Positions 1-7,696 of a DNA stretch of 64,000 bases are shown here, piece after piece. The notes beneath the pieces are model-generated. The model worked only from the letters and a program-made list of their open reading frames with translations, did no database searches and was not told where the DNA came from. Location of the stretch: assembly GCF_010729105.1 (NCBI RefSeq), contig NZ_AP022573.1:4588001-4652000 (forward strand). Direction: 5' to 3'. Position 1 is the stretch's first letter. Every line of letters starts with the position of its first letter. The position numbers and the translations under genes were made by a program. The stretch comes from Mycobacterium saskatchewanense (lineage in GTDB: Bacteria > Actinomycetota > Actinomycetes > Mycobacteriales > Mycobacteriaceae).

Positions 1-1036
1 CAGCGGGCATGAGTTGCCAGCCGGTGATCTCGGTCTTATCGGGCGCCAGGGGGAACATCGTTCGGACCTGGATTCCGAAGTTGAGGTCGATCAGCGCCAT
101 GTTCGGGAAGATGATGGCGTTACGTGTGGTGTTGAGCATGCGTTTGGTGTGCGGTTCCCCGAGGCGTTGCACGGTTTCAGCACGCCGAGCCACCGTGGCA
201 TCCCGGATCTCTTCAGACATCAATGGCATTCCGAGCTCGGGGCTTTCGACCACGGCATGTCCATTACCCAAATCGCAACCCAGTCCATTGCCCTGCTGGG
301 CGACGAGCCCCGGGGTGACTCCGAGATTCAACATCATCTCGAAGTAGGTTTGATGCACGGTGAAGCCGTGGTAGCCATCGCAACTGTTCTCCATCAGCAG
401 CTTCCAGTTCGCCCGCATCGAATAGTTGTGCGTTCCCTGCACAATCTGCATGCCGCTGGAAGACTGATCGGCCACGAGATCGATCACGTGCTTGGCGTCA
501 CCGAGGTACTCGGGCAGCGGCGGAGCATCCGTTGAGTATGTCAAATACGTGAAACCGCCGTAGGTTTCGGTGCGAGGTTTGAACAGTCCGTGGTCGGCGC
601 GCGAGAAGTGCTCACTGTAGCGCTGCCCGTCGGGGACATTGATCAGAGCACCTTGGTTGTCATAGGCCCAGCCATGGTAGAAGCAGACGAAGTTCTTACG
701 GTTGCCCCGCCGCTCCCGGCATACTTCCGCTCCGCGGTGGCGACAGGTATTGAGCATCACCTGGATTCCACCGTCGCGGTCGCGTGCGTAGATGACGGTA
801 CGGCCACCCACCCGCCGAGTTTGAAAGTCGTTGGGCCGTGGAATTTCCGACTCATGGCCGACGTAGAGCCAACACTTGGCGAAGATTTCCTCTTGCTCGC
901 GCCGGAAGATCTCCTCGGAGGTGAAAGCCGATCGGTGCACACGGAAGAGGTTCTTCTCGCGGTCGTCGACGACCAGCGATCGTGATTGCGCATGGATCAT
1001 GCTGTTGCCTTTCGTCATTTCCGAGTCACCGTTCAT
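1..1036 (-). CDS. Rieske aromatic ring-hydroxylating oxygenase, alpha subunit (3' end cut by window edge)
   Basis: This is the large subunit of a Rieske non-haem iron oxygenase that would hydroxylate an aromatic ring using electrons from a reductase/ferredoxin chain. About 345 residues are visible; the C-terminus lies left of the window. The Rieske cluster ligands are C98-x-H100 and C118-x2-H121. The catalytic-domain motif N217-x2-D220-x2-H223-x4-H228 supplies the bridging Asp and two iron ligands; the third ligand would lie beyond the edge. The chosen ATG at 1036 overlaps the stop of the upstream extradiol dioxygenase gene as ATGA, suggesting translational coupling; an in-frame ATG at 1018 is the alternative. 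No beta subunit or ferredoxin gene is visible and either could lie to the left. The overall class is clear; the substrate is not. Confidence 0.9.
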   Translation of the reverse strand, partial: MNGDSEMTKGNSMIHAQSRSLVVDDREKNLFRVHRSAFTSEEIFRREQEEIFAKCWLYVGHESEIPRPNDFQTRRVGGRTVIYARDRDGGIQVMLNTCRHRGAEVCRERRGNRKNFVCFYHGWAYDNQGALINVPDGQRYSEHFSRADHGLFKPRTETYGGFTYLTYSTDAPPLPEYLGDAKHVIDLVADQSSSGMQIVQGTHNYSMRANWKLLMENSCDGYHGFTVHQTYFEMMLNLGVTPGLVAQQGNGLGCDLGNGHAVVESPELGMPLMSEEIRDATVARRAETVQRLGEPHTKRMLNTTRNAIIFPNMALIDLNFGIQVRTMFPLAPDKTEITGWQLMPA

Positions 1037-1977
1037 GAGCTCGCCGGTAACAGGGGAGCGCCCGGGGTCGGGCTCACCGCGGCCGTGGCCGCCGGGTCGG
1101 CCACGGTGAGTACCCGCGTCGAGGGTTCGATTGCGATCTCGGGCAGCGGCGATAACCAGATATCGGTGGTCTCGGCCGACATTGGCAGGACCCGAGTTCG
1201 GTGGGTGGCATCGTCGACCTGAGGATGCCCAGTACAGAACTCGACCGCGAATCCGCGCTCCTCGTCTTTCATGTATACGCCGATCGACCCCGACGGGGCG
1301 TGGCGCAGCAGGTCGTCGCGCAGCTTGACTCCGTGGCGTAGTGCGTTGTTGCGGAAGCGCATGACATCGTCGATTGACTCGACCTGAATGCAGAAATGGT
1401 TGAACGCCGAGCGTGGAGCGCGAATGAGGACTAGTGAGTGATGGTAGCGGTCACCGGCGCGCATGAAGACCACGTTGTCGGCGATCCAGTCGGAAGGTTT
1501 GAAGGCGAGCACCTCCTGATGGAAGCGCGCCGCGTGATCGAATTCGGCCGTGGCCCATCCGGCGTGCAGGAACTTTTCCATGGTCACACCGGTGTTGACC
1601 GGCGCAACGCCGCGTTCGTGCATCCCTGAGTAGACTTCGATGTCCGTGCCACCTGGGTCGGTGAAGCGCAGCCAGTGCGACACCCGATCCGACCGGGGGT
1701 CGCCGCCTTCGGTGAATTCGATGCCCCAGTTCGTGAGACCGTCGCGGATGGCCGGGTACGACTCCTCGCCCGTGACCTCATACCCGATGCGTTTAACGCC
1801 TTGCCTCGTGCCCTCTTCGAGTCGGATCCAGTGATGGTCGCGTCCGCCCGTCATGAAAGCGGTGCGCCCGACGACTTCGGTCAGGTCCAGTCGTGCAAAG
1901 CGCGAATAGAACGCGGTGGCTTCAGCAAGATTGTTGACACCGATAACCAGGTAGCCGAACTTGTGGATGAGATCCAT
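1033..1977 (-). CDS. Extradiol ring-cleavage dioxygenase (two-domain VOC / catechol 2,3-dioxygenase type)
   Basis: The 314-residue protein has two vicinal-oxygen-chelate repeats (about residues 5-117 and 134-255). Type I extradiol dioxygenases bind Fe(II) with His-His-Glu, and the expected residues are present as H138, H194 and E246. Such enzymes open a catechol ring next to the hydroxyls and give a yellow meta-cleavage product. A tail of about 60 Pro/Ala/Thr-rich residues after the second domain is longer than usual. The gene is first in a leftward operon with the Rieske oxygenase (4-nt ATGA overlap) and is divergent from the IclR gene. The domain call is firm; ring cleavage is inferred from the ligand triad and the neighbouring downstream-pathway genes. 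Confidence 0.88.
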   Translation of the reverse strand: MDLIHKFGYLVIGVNNLAEATAFYSRFARLDLTEVVGRTAFMTGGRDHHWIRLEEGTRQGVKRIGYEVTGEESYPAIRDGLTNWGIEFTEGGDPRSDRVSHWLRFTDPGGTDIEVYSGMHERGVAPVNTGVTMEKFLHAGWATAEFDHAARFHQEVLAFKPSDWIADNVVFMRAGDRYHHSLVLIRAPRSAFNHFCIQVESIDDVMRFRNNALRHGVKLRDDLLRHAPSGSIGVYMKDEERGFAVEFCTGHPQVDDATHRTRVLPMSAETTDIWLSPLPEIAIEPSTRVLTVADPAATAAVSPTPGAPLLPASS

Positions 1978-2186
1978 GACTGTCCTCTCGGATGGTGAGC
2001 CTGGTGCTCAAGCGGCACGCGCCTTGGCTGTGTGGCCGTTTAGTTGACTGTGGATCGTGTTCGCACGCCGCACCAATTTGATCGTTCCATCACGCGGTCG
2101 CCAGATCATCGACCGATTCCGGACGGGCACACGCATTGCTTCGCGCACCTGACCGACACCCAGCATGGCTCTTGCCGTCTAAAATT

Positions 2187-2228
2187 TCAACGCTAACGTT
2201 GACGAATGACGACCGCGGAGCGTAGTGT
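2187..2228 (+). promoter_or_regulatory. Candidate promoter of the IclR gene with an overlapping palindromic operator
   Basis: A palindrome with arms CAACG and CGTTG around a 4-nt centre (2188-2201; 2187-2202 also pairs) overlaps a -35-like TTGACG (2199-2204). An 18-nt spacer leads to a -10-like TAGTGT (2223-2228). It lies in the 314-bp gap between the divergent extradiol dioxygenase and IclR genes, where IclR regulators commonly bind. Binding by this IclR protein is inference. The rest of the gap (1978-2186) shows no gene. Confidence 0.45.
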
Positions 2229-2291
2229 AACCCGTGTCACAGACCGCGCCAGCCGGTCGTTCACACGTCATTCCGCAGATGGGGAGCGCAG

Positions 2292-3119
2292 ATGGCCTTA
2301 GCAGCGCCGAGTCCGGCACATCCAGTTGAGCCATCAGGCGGCGCGGCGGTTATGGATGAGCAGTCGCGCAACAACGGGATTGGTCTGGCCACCAGCGTGG
2401 GTAAGGCATTAGCTGTTCTGGACAGTTTCCGTGGCGGGGGGGCACGGTTGGGTGTTTCGCAAATCGCGGCGCGTGCCCAGATCCCGAAGAGCACAGCCCA
2501 CCGACTGCTGAACGTCCTCGTCGACCACGGGTACGTCGATCGCCTGGATGCGCGCTACCAGCTTGGCCGCGCCGCATTCGAACTGGGCAATTCTGTCGCT
2601 GAATGCCGTCCCCGCAGCCTACGGGCCGTAGCGATTCCGTTCATGATTGACCTGCACCGCAGCTTCGGCGCGACTGTGCATTTGGCGGTGCTGGACGGGA
2701 TGGACGTTCTCTACGTCGAGAAGATCTATGGCCACAACGGTGTTGACGTTCCCAGCCAGGTGGGCGGGCGGGTTCCAGCGCTGTGCACTGCGCTCGGGAA
2801 GGCGATTGCGGCGCGGTCCGACGAGGTGACCGTGGCGCGCATCCTCGGCGCCGGGGTACCGCGCCTCACGCCGAAGACCATCACACATACTGCGCTGGTG
2901 AAGATGGCATTAGATCGGGCACGGCAGAGCGGTGTGGCCCACGACTTGGAAGGTTCTGCCCCAGGAGCGCGTTGTGTGGCCGCGCCCATTATTCGTCGCG
3001 GTTCCTATGAGGTACTCGGAGCGATTTCGCTGAGTTTCGCGATCAGTGAGAAGCTTCCGACCACGGTCGAGGTCCGGTTGATTCAGGCGGCCACCGCAAT
3101 CGGCGTTCGCTGCCCATAG
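2292..3119 (+). CDS. IclR-family transcriptional regulator
   Basis: The 275-residue protein has a winged helix-turn-helix at about residues 33-95 (the segment IPKSTAHRLLNVLVDHGYVD is the recognition region), followed by the IclR effector-binding domain to the C-terminus (a GGRVPALCTALGKAIAA-like motif around 158-174). IclR proteins often control aromatic catabolic operons. The ATG at 2292 is chosen because GGGGAG (2281-2286) precedes it at good spacing; ATG 2352 is a weaker alternative. It sits between the ring-cleavage genes (divergent) and the ferredoxin reductase gene (same strand, 94 bp downstream), so it probably controls the aromatic cluster. The inducer is unknown. Confidence 0.92.
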   Translation: MALAAPSPAHPVEPSGGAAVMDEQSRNNGIGLATSVGKALAVLDSFRGGGARLGVSQIAARAQIPKSTAHRLLNVLVDHGYVDRLDARYQLGRAAFELGNSVAECRPRSLRAVAIPFMIDLHRSFGATVHLAVLDGMDVLYVEKIYGHNGVDVPSQVGGRVPALCTALGKAIAARSDEVTVARILGAGVPRLTPKTITHTALVKMALDRARQSGVAHDLEGSAPGARCVAAPIIRRGSYEVLGAISLSFAISEKLPTTVEVRLIQAATAIGVRCP

Positions 3120-3213
3120 AGATAGGCCGCAGCGGTCCGTCAGGCGTGATCCGTTTCCACTGAGCGGTATTGCGACTGGCGCTGATGTGCGGCTCGCGTC
3201 CGACACTAAAGCG

Positions 3214-4401
3214 ATGAATGTGGTTATAGCAGGTGCGTCGCTGGCCGGCTTGCGAACGGCAGAGGCGCTGCGGTCACGCGGATACCAGGGTTCGATTGCC
3301 CTCGTCGGCGCGGAGGCCGAGTTACCCTACGACCGGCCGCCGCTATCAAAAGACTTTCTTGGCGAGGCACATTCGGACCAAGCGCCATTGCTGCGGTCGG
3401 CGGACACCCTAGACGTACTGGAGCTTGATCTGCGTCTTGAGACGAGAGTGGAATCGCTGGATGCGGCGCGTCGGGTGGTAAGACTGTCAGACGGCGATCA
3501 ATTGCCTTTCGACTCTTTGGTTATCGCGACCGGTGCTGATGCACGGACATTGCCGGTTGCGCAGGGACTCGAAGGTGTACATGTCCTGAGGACTCTCGCC
3601 GATGCCCGCGAGCTACGTGCGGCGCTGGACAGAAGCAGCCATCTGCTGGTCGTCGGCGGTGGATTCATCGGAGCCGAGGTGGCGGCCGCGGCGCGCCTAC
3701 GCGGGATTGATGTTGACTTGATCGAAGTTTTACCCGCGCCGATGTCTGCCGTCCTGGGCGCAACGGCGGGCAATCTGCTCGGTCAGCTGCACCGTGCCGA
3801 GGGGGTGAGGCTGCATTGCGGGACGACGGTGACCGCTGTCAAGGGCAGTGGGCGCGTTGAGCGCGTGGAGTTGTCTGATGGGTCGGCCATCGATGTCGAC
3901 TTGATGGTCCTAGGCCTCGGAGTAACACCGGCGACCGGCTGGCTGCGGGGAAGCGGTCTGGACATCGTCGACGGTGTGAAGTGCGATGCCCGGTTGCGCG
4001 CCGTCGGGTGGCCCAACATCTACGCCGCCGGCGACGTTGCACGATGGGACCACCCTTTGTTCGGCGAGTCTGTGCGGGTGGAGCATTGGACGAACGCCAA
4101 TGAGCATGCTGACGTCGTCGCAGCGTCGATCCTCGGCGTAGACAAGGACGCGCGAAGCGTGCCGTACGTCTGGTCGGACCAGTACGCGCATCGGATACAG
4201 ATCGTCGGGAGGCCGGGCTGCGCAGACGACGTGATCGTCCGGGCTGACCCCGGGCAACGACGCCATGTGGTGGCCTATCAACGACGCGCGCGTCTTGTCG
4301 GCGTGCTCACGGTGAATGCGCCGCGTGTCATGCTGAAAGGCCGGAAGGCCATTTTGAGCGGCAGCTCAGCCGAGGAGCTGCTCACCGGCCCGCCAGCCTG
4401 A
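3214..4401 (+). CDS. FAD-dependent ferredoxin reductase (oxygenase-coupled NAD(P)H reductase)
   Basis: The 395-residue protein matches the flavoprotein reductases that feed Rieske oxygenases and P450s. An N-terminal FAD-binding beta-alpha-beta is at about residues 3-30 (a GASLAG variant of the GxGxxG loop), an ATG motif is at 105-107, the NAD(P)-binding loop GGGFIGAEV is at 148-156, and the second FAD motif YAAGDVA lies near residue 275. The segment PYDRPPLSKDFL (38-49) is typical of the family. ATG 3214 starts directly at the first beta strand; GTG 3187 is an alternative. It follows the IclR gene. It is the natural electron donor for the Rieske oxygenase or the P450 here, but no ferredoxin gene is visible in the window. 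Confidence 0.9.
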   Translation: MNVVIAGASLAGLRTAEALRSRGYQGSIALVGAEAELPYDRPPLSKDFLGEAHSDQAPLLRSADTLDVLELDLRLETRVESLDAARRVVRLSDGDQLPFDSLVIATGADARTLPVAQGLEGVHVLRTLADARELRAALDRSSHLLVVGGGFIGAEVAAAARLRGIDVDLIEVLPAPMSAVLGATAGNLLGQLHRAEGVRLHCGTTVTAVKGSGRVERVELSDGSAIDVDLMVLGLGVTPATGWLRGSGLDIVDGVKCDARLRAVGWPNIYAAGDVARWDHPLFGESVRVEHWTNANEHADVVAASILGVDKDARSVPYVWSDQYAHRIQIVGRPGCADDVIVRADPGQRRHVVAYQRRARLVGVLTVNAPRVMLKGRKAILSGSSAEELLTGPPA

Positions 4402-4686
4402 TCCGGGACGTCGTGTCCTGCCGGGGGGCACGCCGTCGCCGTCCTGCGCATCGGTCACATCGCCGGGCAGAACCTGAGGGCCCCGGTTGAGTACCGCCGT
4501 CGTGGCCTGTCCTCGAACGAACCATACGTCGGCGTTGTCGTCGGGCTGCAGGGGCTCGATCTCGACCGATGTGTACGGTTGACCGTCAGCGTCGTGCAAT
4601 CCGATCGTAATGTGGATGGCGCACCCGTCGGTCTGGATGCGCAGCAATTTGTCCGCGCCACCCGCGTGGTGCTCGACGATCCGCAT
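4366..4686 (-). CDS. Small hypothetical protein
   Basis: I do not recognise this 106-residue protein. Its first 65 residues look like a folded domain of alternating beta strands (for example LLRIQTDGCAIHITIGL), while the C-terminal 40 residues are Gly/Arg/Pro-rich and the last 36 bp run antisense to the end of the ferredoxin reductase gene. A GTGAGG precedes the ATG. The gene lies just downstream of the hydrolase gene (4726-5697) on the same strand, so it may be co-transcribed with it. The unusual tail could mean the true protein is shorter or that the frame is partly spurious. Confidence 0.5.
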   Translation of the reverse strand: MRIVEHHAGGADKLLRIQTDGCAIHITIGLHDADGQPYTSVEIEPLQPDDNADVWFVRGQATTAVLNRGPQVLPGDVTDAQDGDGVPPGRTRRPGSGWRAGEQLLG

Positions 4687-4725
4687 GTTGCCTCACGCAC
4701 ATCCCGCTGAAATTGCCGGATTTGG

Positions 4726-5697
4726 CTAGACGGTCGCCGGACGGCGTGCCTCGACCAGAGCGGGATTCTCCGGCCGCCGCGTTGAAACCCCCGCCGCCCG
4801 AGCGGTTTCACGGCTGACTATGCCGTCGCGGAAGAACTCGACGAAAACACGGGCGAACAGCTCCGGCTGGTCTGTTTGTCCCTGGTGTCCGCAATCGTCG
4901 GGGTAAAAGAATTGAACTTTCGGCAGTGCGTCCTCCACGCGATATCCCAGTTCCTCGACCGGGAGGATGACGTCGTTCCGTCCGTACAGGCACAGGCCGG
5001 GGATCTCGAGCTTGTCCAGCCTGTCCTTCGTGGACATGCACGTGGCGACATCGGCCGGAATTTCGCCGTGCAGAGTGGCTTTCTGCCAGGCAATCCAGGA
5101 CTGTTCGTGCACGTCGGCCGACCGCATCCGCATCTCCAACAAGTCGTCGGTGATGGCCTCGCGATGATGGATGATCGAGTTCATCATCTTGATCATTGTG
5201 TCCCGTGTGCCGTCCCAGCCCACCTCTTTGCGTAAGTCCTGCTGCCCGAACGGCACGAGGTCGCCGACAGGTCCAGCGATGAGGACGAACCGCTTCACCC
5301 GATGAGGAAATCGAACCAGGTAATGAGCCGTGTTGATGCAACCCATCGAGTTGCCCGACAGAAAGAACTCGTCGAGGCACAGTGCTTCGACAAACCGTTC
5401 GAGAAAGTTCGCATGTGAATAGGGCCCGTGGATCGGCCAGTATTCGGGCCGAGGATCGGATAGTCCGAACCCGGGTTGATCGGGACAGTAGACGCGAAAT
5501 CCCGCTTGAGCAATCAACGGAGCCAGTATCCGCCAGCCGGCCAGCCCTGATGAGCCGGGGATGCCCCCATGCAGGAGGACCACGGCTGGGCCGGTCTCTC
5601 CGGAGGTCATGTAGTGAGCTCGCTCGCCGTTCGCGAGTCGAACCCAGCGGCTGAGCATGCCCGGTACCTCGATCAACCCTTCATCGGTCAGCGCCAC
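4726..5697 (-). CDS. Alpha/beta-hydrolase, probable meta-cleavage-product hydrolase
   Basis: The 323-residue alpha/beta-hydrolase resembles MhpC/BphD/HsaD enzymes that split the C-C bond of the ring-fission product. The oxyanion motif is HGG (43-45), the nucleophile is S117 in GNSMG, the acid is D242 in YGRNDVILP, and the base is H271 in DDCGHQGQ. The start GTG 5697 is chosen because AAGGAG lies 7 nt upstream; an in-frame ATG at 5757 has no such site. Genes for the preceding step (extradiol dioxygenase) and the following ones (hydratase, aldolase, acetaldehyde dehydrogenase) are all in the window. The fold and triad are certain; C-C hydrolase activity is inferred from context. Confidence 0.82.
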   Translation of the reverse strand: MALTDEGLIEVPGMLSRWVRLANGERAHYMTSGETGPAVVLLHGGIPGSSGLAGWRILAPLIAQAGFRVYCPDQPGFGLSDPRPEYWPIHGPYSHANFLERFVEALCLDEFFLSGNSMGCINTAHYLVRFPHRVKRFVLIAGPVGDLVPFGQQDLRKEVGWDGTRDTMIKMMNSIIHHREAITDDLLEMRMRSADVHEQSWIAWQKATLHGEIPADVATCMSTKDRLDKLEIPGLCLYGRNDVILPVEELGYRVEDALPKVQFFYPDDCGHQGQTDQPELFARVFVEFFRDGIVSRETARAAGVSTRRPENPALVEARRPATV

Positions 5698-5791
5698 TGC
5701 GCTTCTCCTTTCCATGCCCGACAACTGCGCCAGCAATGTGGTGCCAGCGCCTTGCATGGTTGTCCGCGAGGGCGGTCACGACAAGCCCGTG

Positions 5792-5877
5792 ATTTCGACA
5801 TACGGAACGCATTATGCCGCCAGGCATTTGGCTTGCGTTCCGCGTGGACGGCGCCGACGTTTCGGTGTACGGAACGC
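5792..5877. promoter_or_regulatory. Cluster of repeated GGAACGC-type motifs between divergent operons
   Basis: The 278-bp gap between the hydrolase gene (leftward) and the membrane operon (rightward) contains two near-identical 19-mers, at 5792-5810 and 5859-5877 (15 of 19 identical, sharing TACGGAACGC). An inverted GCGTTCC (5835-5841) pairs with GGAACGC (5804-5810), and ATGCC/GGCAT (5814-5818, 5823-5827) is nested inside. A further CGACATACG lies near 5900. Repeated sites of this kind usually bind a regulator controlling both directions; the IclR protein is the only catabolic regulator nearby. This is inferred from sequence alone. Confidence 0.45.
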
Positions 5878-5975
5878 GCCGGTCGGCGATCGGTGCGCGA
5901 CATACGTAGCGTTCTGGTTGCGCCGACGTTCGCCCGCCCCAGTGCTGCGTCGAAGACGCGGCCAATGGAGGTGCT

Positions 5976-6752
5976 ATGGATACCACTTCGGCCTCCGTCA
6001 TTGGGGTCAACGAGGCGCAGACCATCAAACTCGGTGGTTGGTCGGTGTTCCTGTTCTTGATGCTGTTCGGAATCGGATGGGGCATCTTGGGGCGCAACAT
6101 CCCCCCGTACAGTCCCTCGCTGACCGCCGCGGAGATTTCTGCGGTGTTCCGCGACCACGCTGGCCCGATGCGGATAGGGCTGGCGCTGGGGGCATTCTCG
6201 ACGACCTTCCTCATGACCTGGGCGGTCGCTCTGTTCCGGCTGTTAATTCACATCGAGCGTGGCGGCAAGATTCTGTCTTACCTGCAGCTGATGGGTGGAA
6301 GCCTGACCGCCATGGTGCCGCTGTTCGCGTGCATTACCTGGTTAACGGCGGCATTCCGGCCCGAGCAGGATCCAAACGTCGTACGCATGCTCTACGACTT
6401 GGGTTGGCTGATAATGGATATCGGCTTCGGGATAACCATTGTGCAGTACGTCGCACTTGGGATCATCGCCATTCGAGATCAGCGCGACGTCATCATTTTT
6501 CCCAAATGGCTTGGCTGGCTTGGCATCTGGATAGGCACCGAGTTTGCAGTTGAGCTGGTGATGCCCAGCTTCCGCGCGGGGCCATTTGCATGGGACGGAT
6601 TGTTCGCCTACTGGATCCCCTTCTTCGTACCCTTTGCGTGGATGGTGATGGTCGCGGTTTGCATGATCCGTGGCACCGACAGACTGGCGACGCCGGCAGT
6701 GCCGCCATTCGAGCGATTGGGCCCCGAGATAACGAGAGACCAAAATGCGTAA
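5976..6752 (+). CDS. Polytopic membrane protein of unknown function
   Basis: The 258-residue protein has about six hydrophobic segments (roughly 22-40, 68-88, 100-122, 140-165, 176-196, 212-236). I recognise no family. A clear ribosome site (GGAGG) lies just before ATG 5976. The end overlaps the oxidase subunit III-like gene by 8 bp, and a subunit IV-like gene follows, so these three form one operon. It may be a partner of those oxidase-like subunits or a membrane carrier for the catabolic pathway; neither can be shown from sequence. Confidence 0.85.
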   Translation: MDTTSASVIGVNEAQTIKLGGWSVFLFLMLFGIGWGILGRNIPPYSPSLTAAEISAVFRDHAGPMRIGLALGAFSTTFLMTWAVALFRLLIHIERGGKILSYLQLMGGSLTAMVPLFACITWLTAAFRPEQDPNVVRMLYDLGWLIMDIGFGITIVQYVALGIIAIRDQRDVIIFPKWLGWLGIWIGTEFAVELVMPSFRAGPFAWDGLFAYWIPFFVPFAWMVMVAVCMIRGTDRLATPAVPPFERLGPEITRDQNA

Positions 6753-7365
6753 ACCGCTGGATTATCGGCCGCCGTGGGACGGTGCGACCATGCCGGATGT
6801 GGCGGCGAAGCTTCCGGCGCTTCCCGGGGATTCGGGCCTTTGGGCGTTCATCGCTTTTGACGCCAGCCTCTTCGCACTTCTATTCGGCCAGTTTTCATGG
6901 GATCGACTACAGCATGTGGCCGTGTTCAACGCGGCGCAAAACCAACTGATTCGGCAACCGGCGGTGCTCAACACCGTGGTCCTTGTCAGCGGTTCGCTGA
7001 CCATGGCGTTCGCGGTGCGCTGCGCTCATTCGCGTGATCGCAGCGGGTCGCAGAAATGGATCACGGCGACCGCCGCTCTTGGCCTGATGTTCATTCTCAT
7101 CAAGGTGGTGGAATATCTTCTCGAGTCTATCGGTGGTCACACGCTGGCGGGCGGTGGATTCTTCACGTACTACTACATGCTCACCGGCTTTCACCTCACT
7201 CACGTGGTCGCCGGGGTCGCGGCGCTGCTGGTGGTTGCCGCGCGTCAGCGGCGTGGTCGACCGCCCCGGCGGGACGGACTACTAGTCGAATCCGTTGCCG
7301 CTTACTGGCATTTCGTGGATCTTGTGTGGATGTTCATTTTCCCTCTGATATATCTGGCTCGCTGA
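6745..7365 (+). CDS. Cytochrome c oxidase subunit III-like (NorE-type) membrane protein
   Basis: The 206-residue protein has about five membrane segments and the subunit III signatures FHLTHVVAG (about 153-161) and YWHFVDLVWMF (about 187-197). It is shorter than a respiratory CtaE and lacks its first two helices, as in NorE-type proteins. No catalytic subunit I or copper subunit II gene is present in the window, so it is an orphan accessory subunit. ATG 6745 overlaps the preceding membrane gene, and the NorF-like gene starts 3 nt after its stop. Family membership is strong; function outside a complete oxidase is unknown. Confidence 0.85.
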   Translation: MRKPLDYRPPWDGATMPDVAAKLPALPGDSGLWAFIAFDASLFALLFGQFSWDRLQHVAVFNAAQNQLIRQPAVLNTVVLVSGSLTMAFAVRCAHSRDRSGSQKWITATAALGLMFILIKVVEYLLESIGGHTLAGGGFFTYYYMLTGFHLTHVVAGVAALLVVAARQRRGRPPRRDGLLVESVAAYWHFVDLVWMFIFPLIYLAR

Positions 7366-7368
7366 CCT

Positions 7369-7632
7369 ATGGCCGCCTCAAAGCGTGTGTTGGTGGCCGC
7401 GTGGATAGCACTGGTCCTGCTGACGCTGTCCTCGGTAGCGGTCGGCGAACTCTCCGTCCTCGATGGGACGACGGTCACCCTCCTTGTCATGGCCATCGCC
7501 GCCATCAAAGGAAGCGTCATCCTGGACTGCTACATGGGGGGCCGGTCGTTTCCGCTCGCGTGGAAGCTCTTCTTTGCGGTGTGGCTGATCGGCAGCACTT
7601 CCACCATCGTCGTACTACACCTATCGATTTGA
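7369..7632 (+). CDS. Cytochrome c oxidase subunit IV / NorF-like small membrane protein
   Basis: The 87-residue protein has three predicted helices (about 5-25, 33-52, 62-84), with the conserved Lys-bearing middle helix ending KGSVILDCYMGGR. This matches the prokaryotic subunit IV/NorF family, which pairs with subunit III/NorE proteins. It lies 3 nt downstream of the subunit III-like gene and ends the three-gene membrane operon. It probably assembles with its neighbour in the inner membrane. What catalytic core they serve is unknown. Confidence 0.8.
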   Translation: MAASKRVLVAAWIALVLLTLSSVAVGELSVLDGTTVTLLVMAIAAIKGSVILDCYMGGRSFPLAWKLFFAVWLIGSTSTIVVLHLSI

Positions 7633-7696
7633 GTGCCAATCATGTTGCACGACACCATTAGTCGATCAACCACGCAGGAAAGGAGCGTCAACCGAA

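Noticed and set aside
2619..2888. Leftward frame inside the IclR gene
   Set aside because: Antisense to a well-defined regulator, with no ribosome site or domain.
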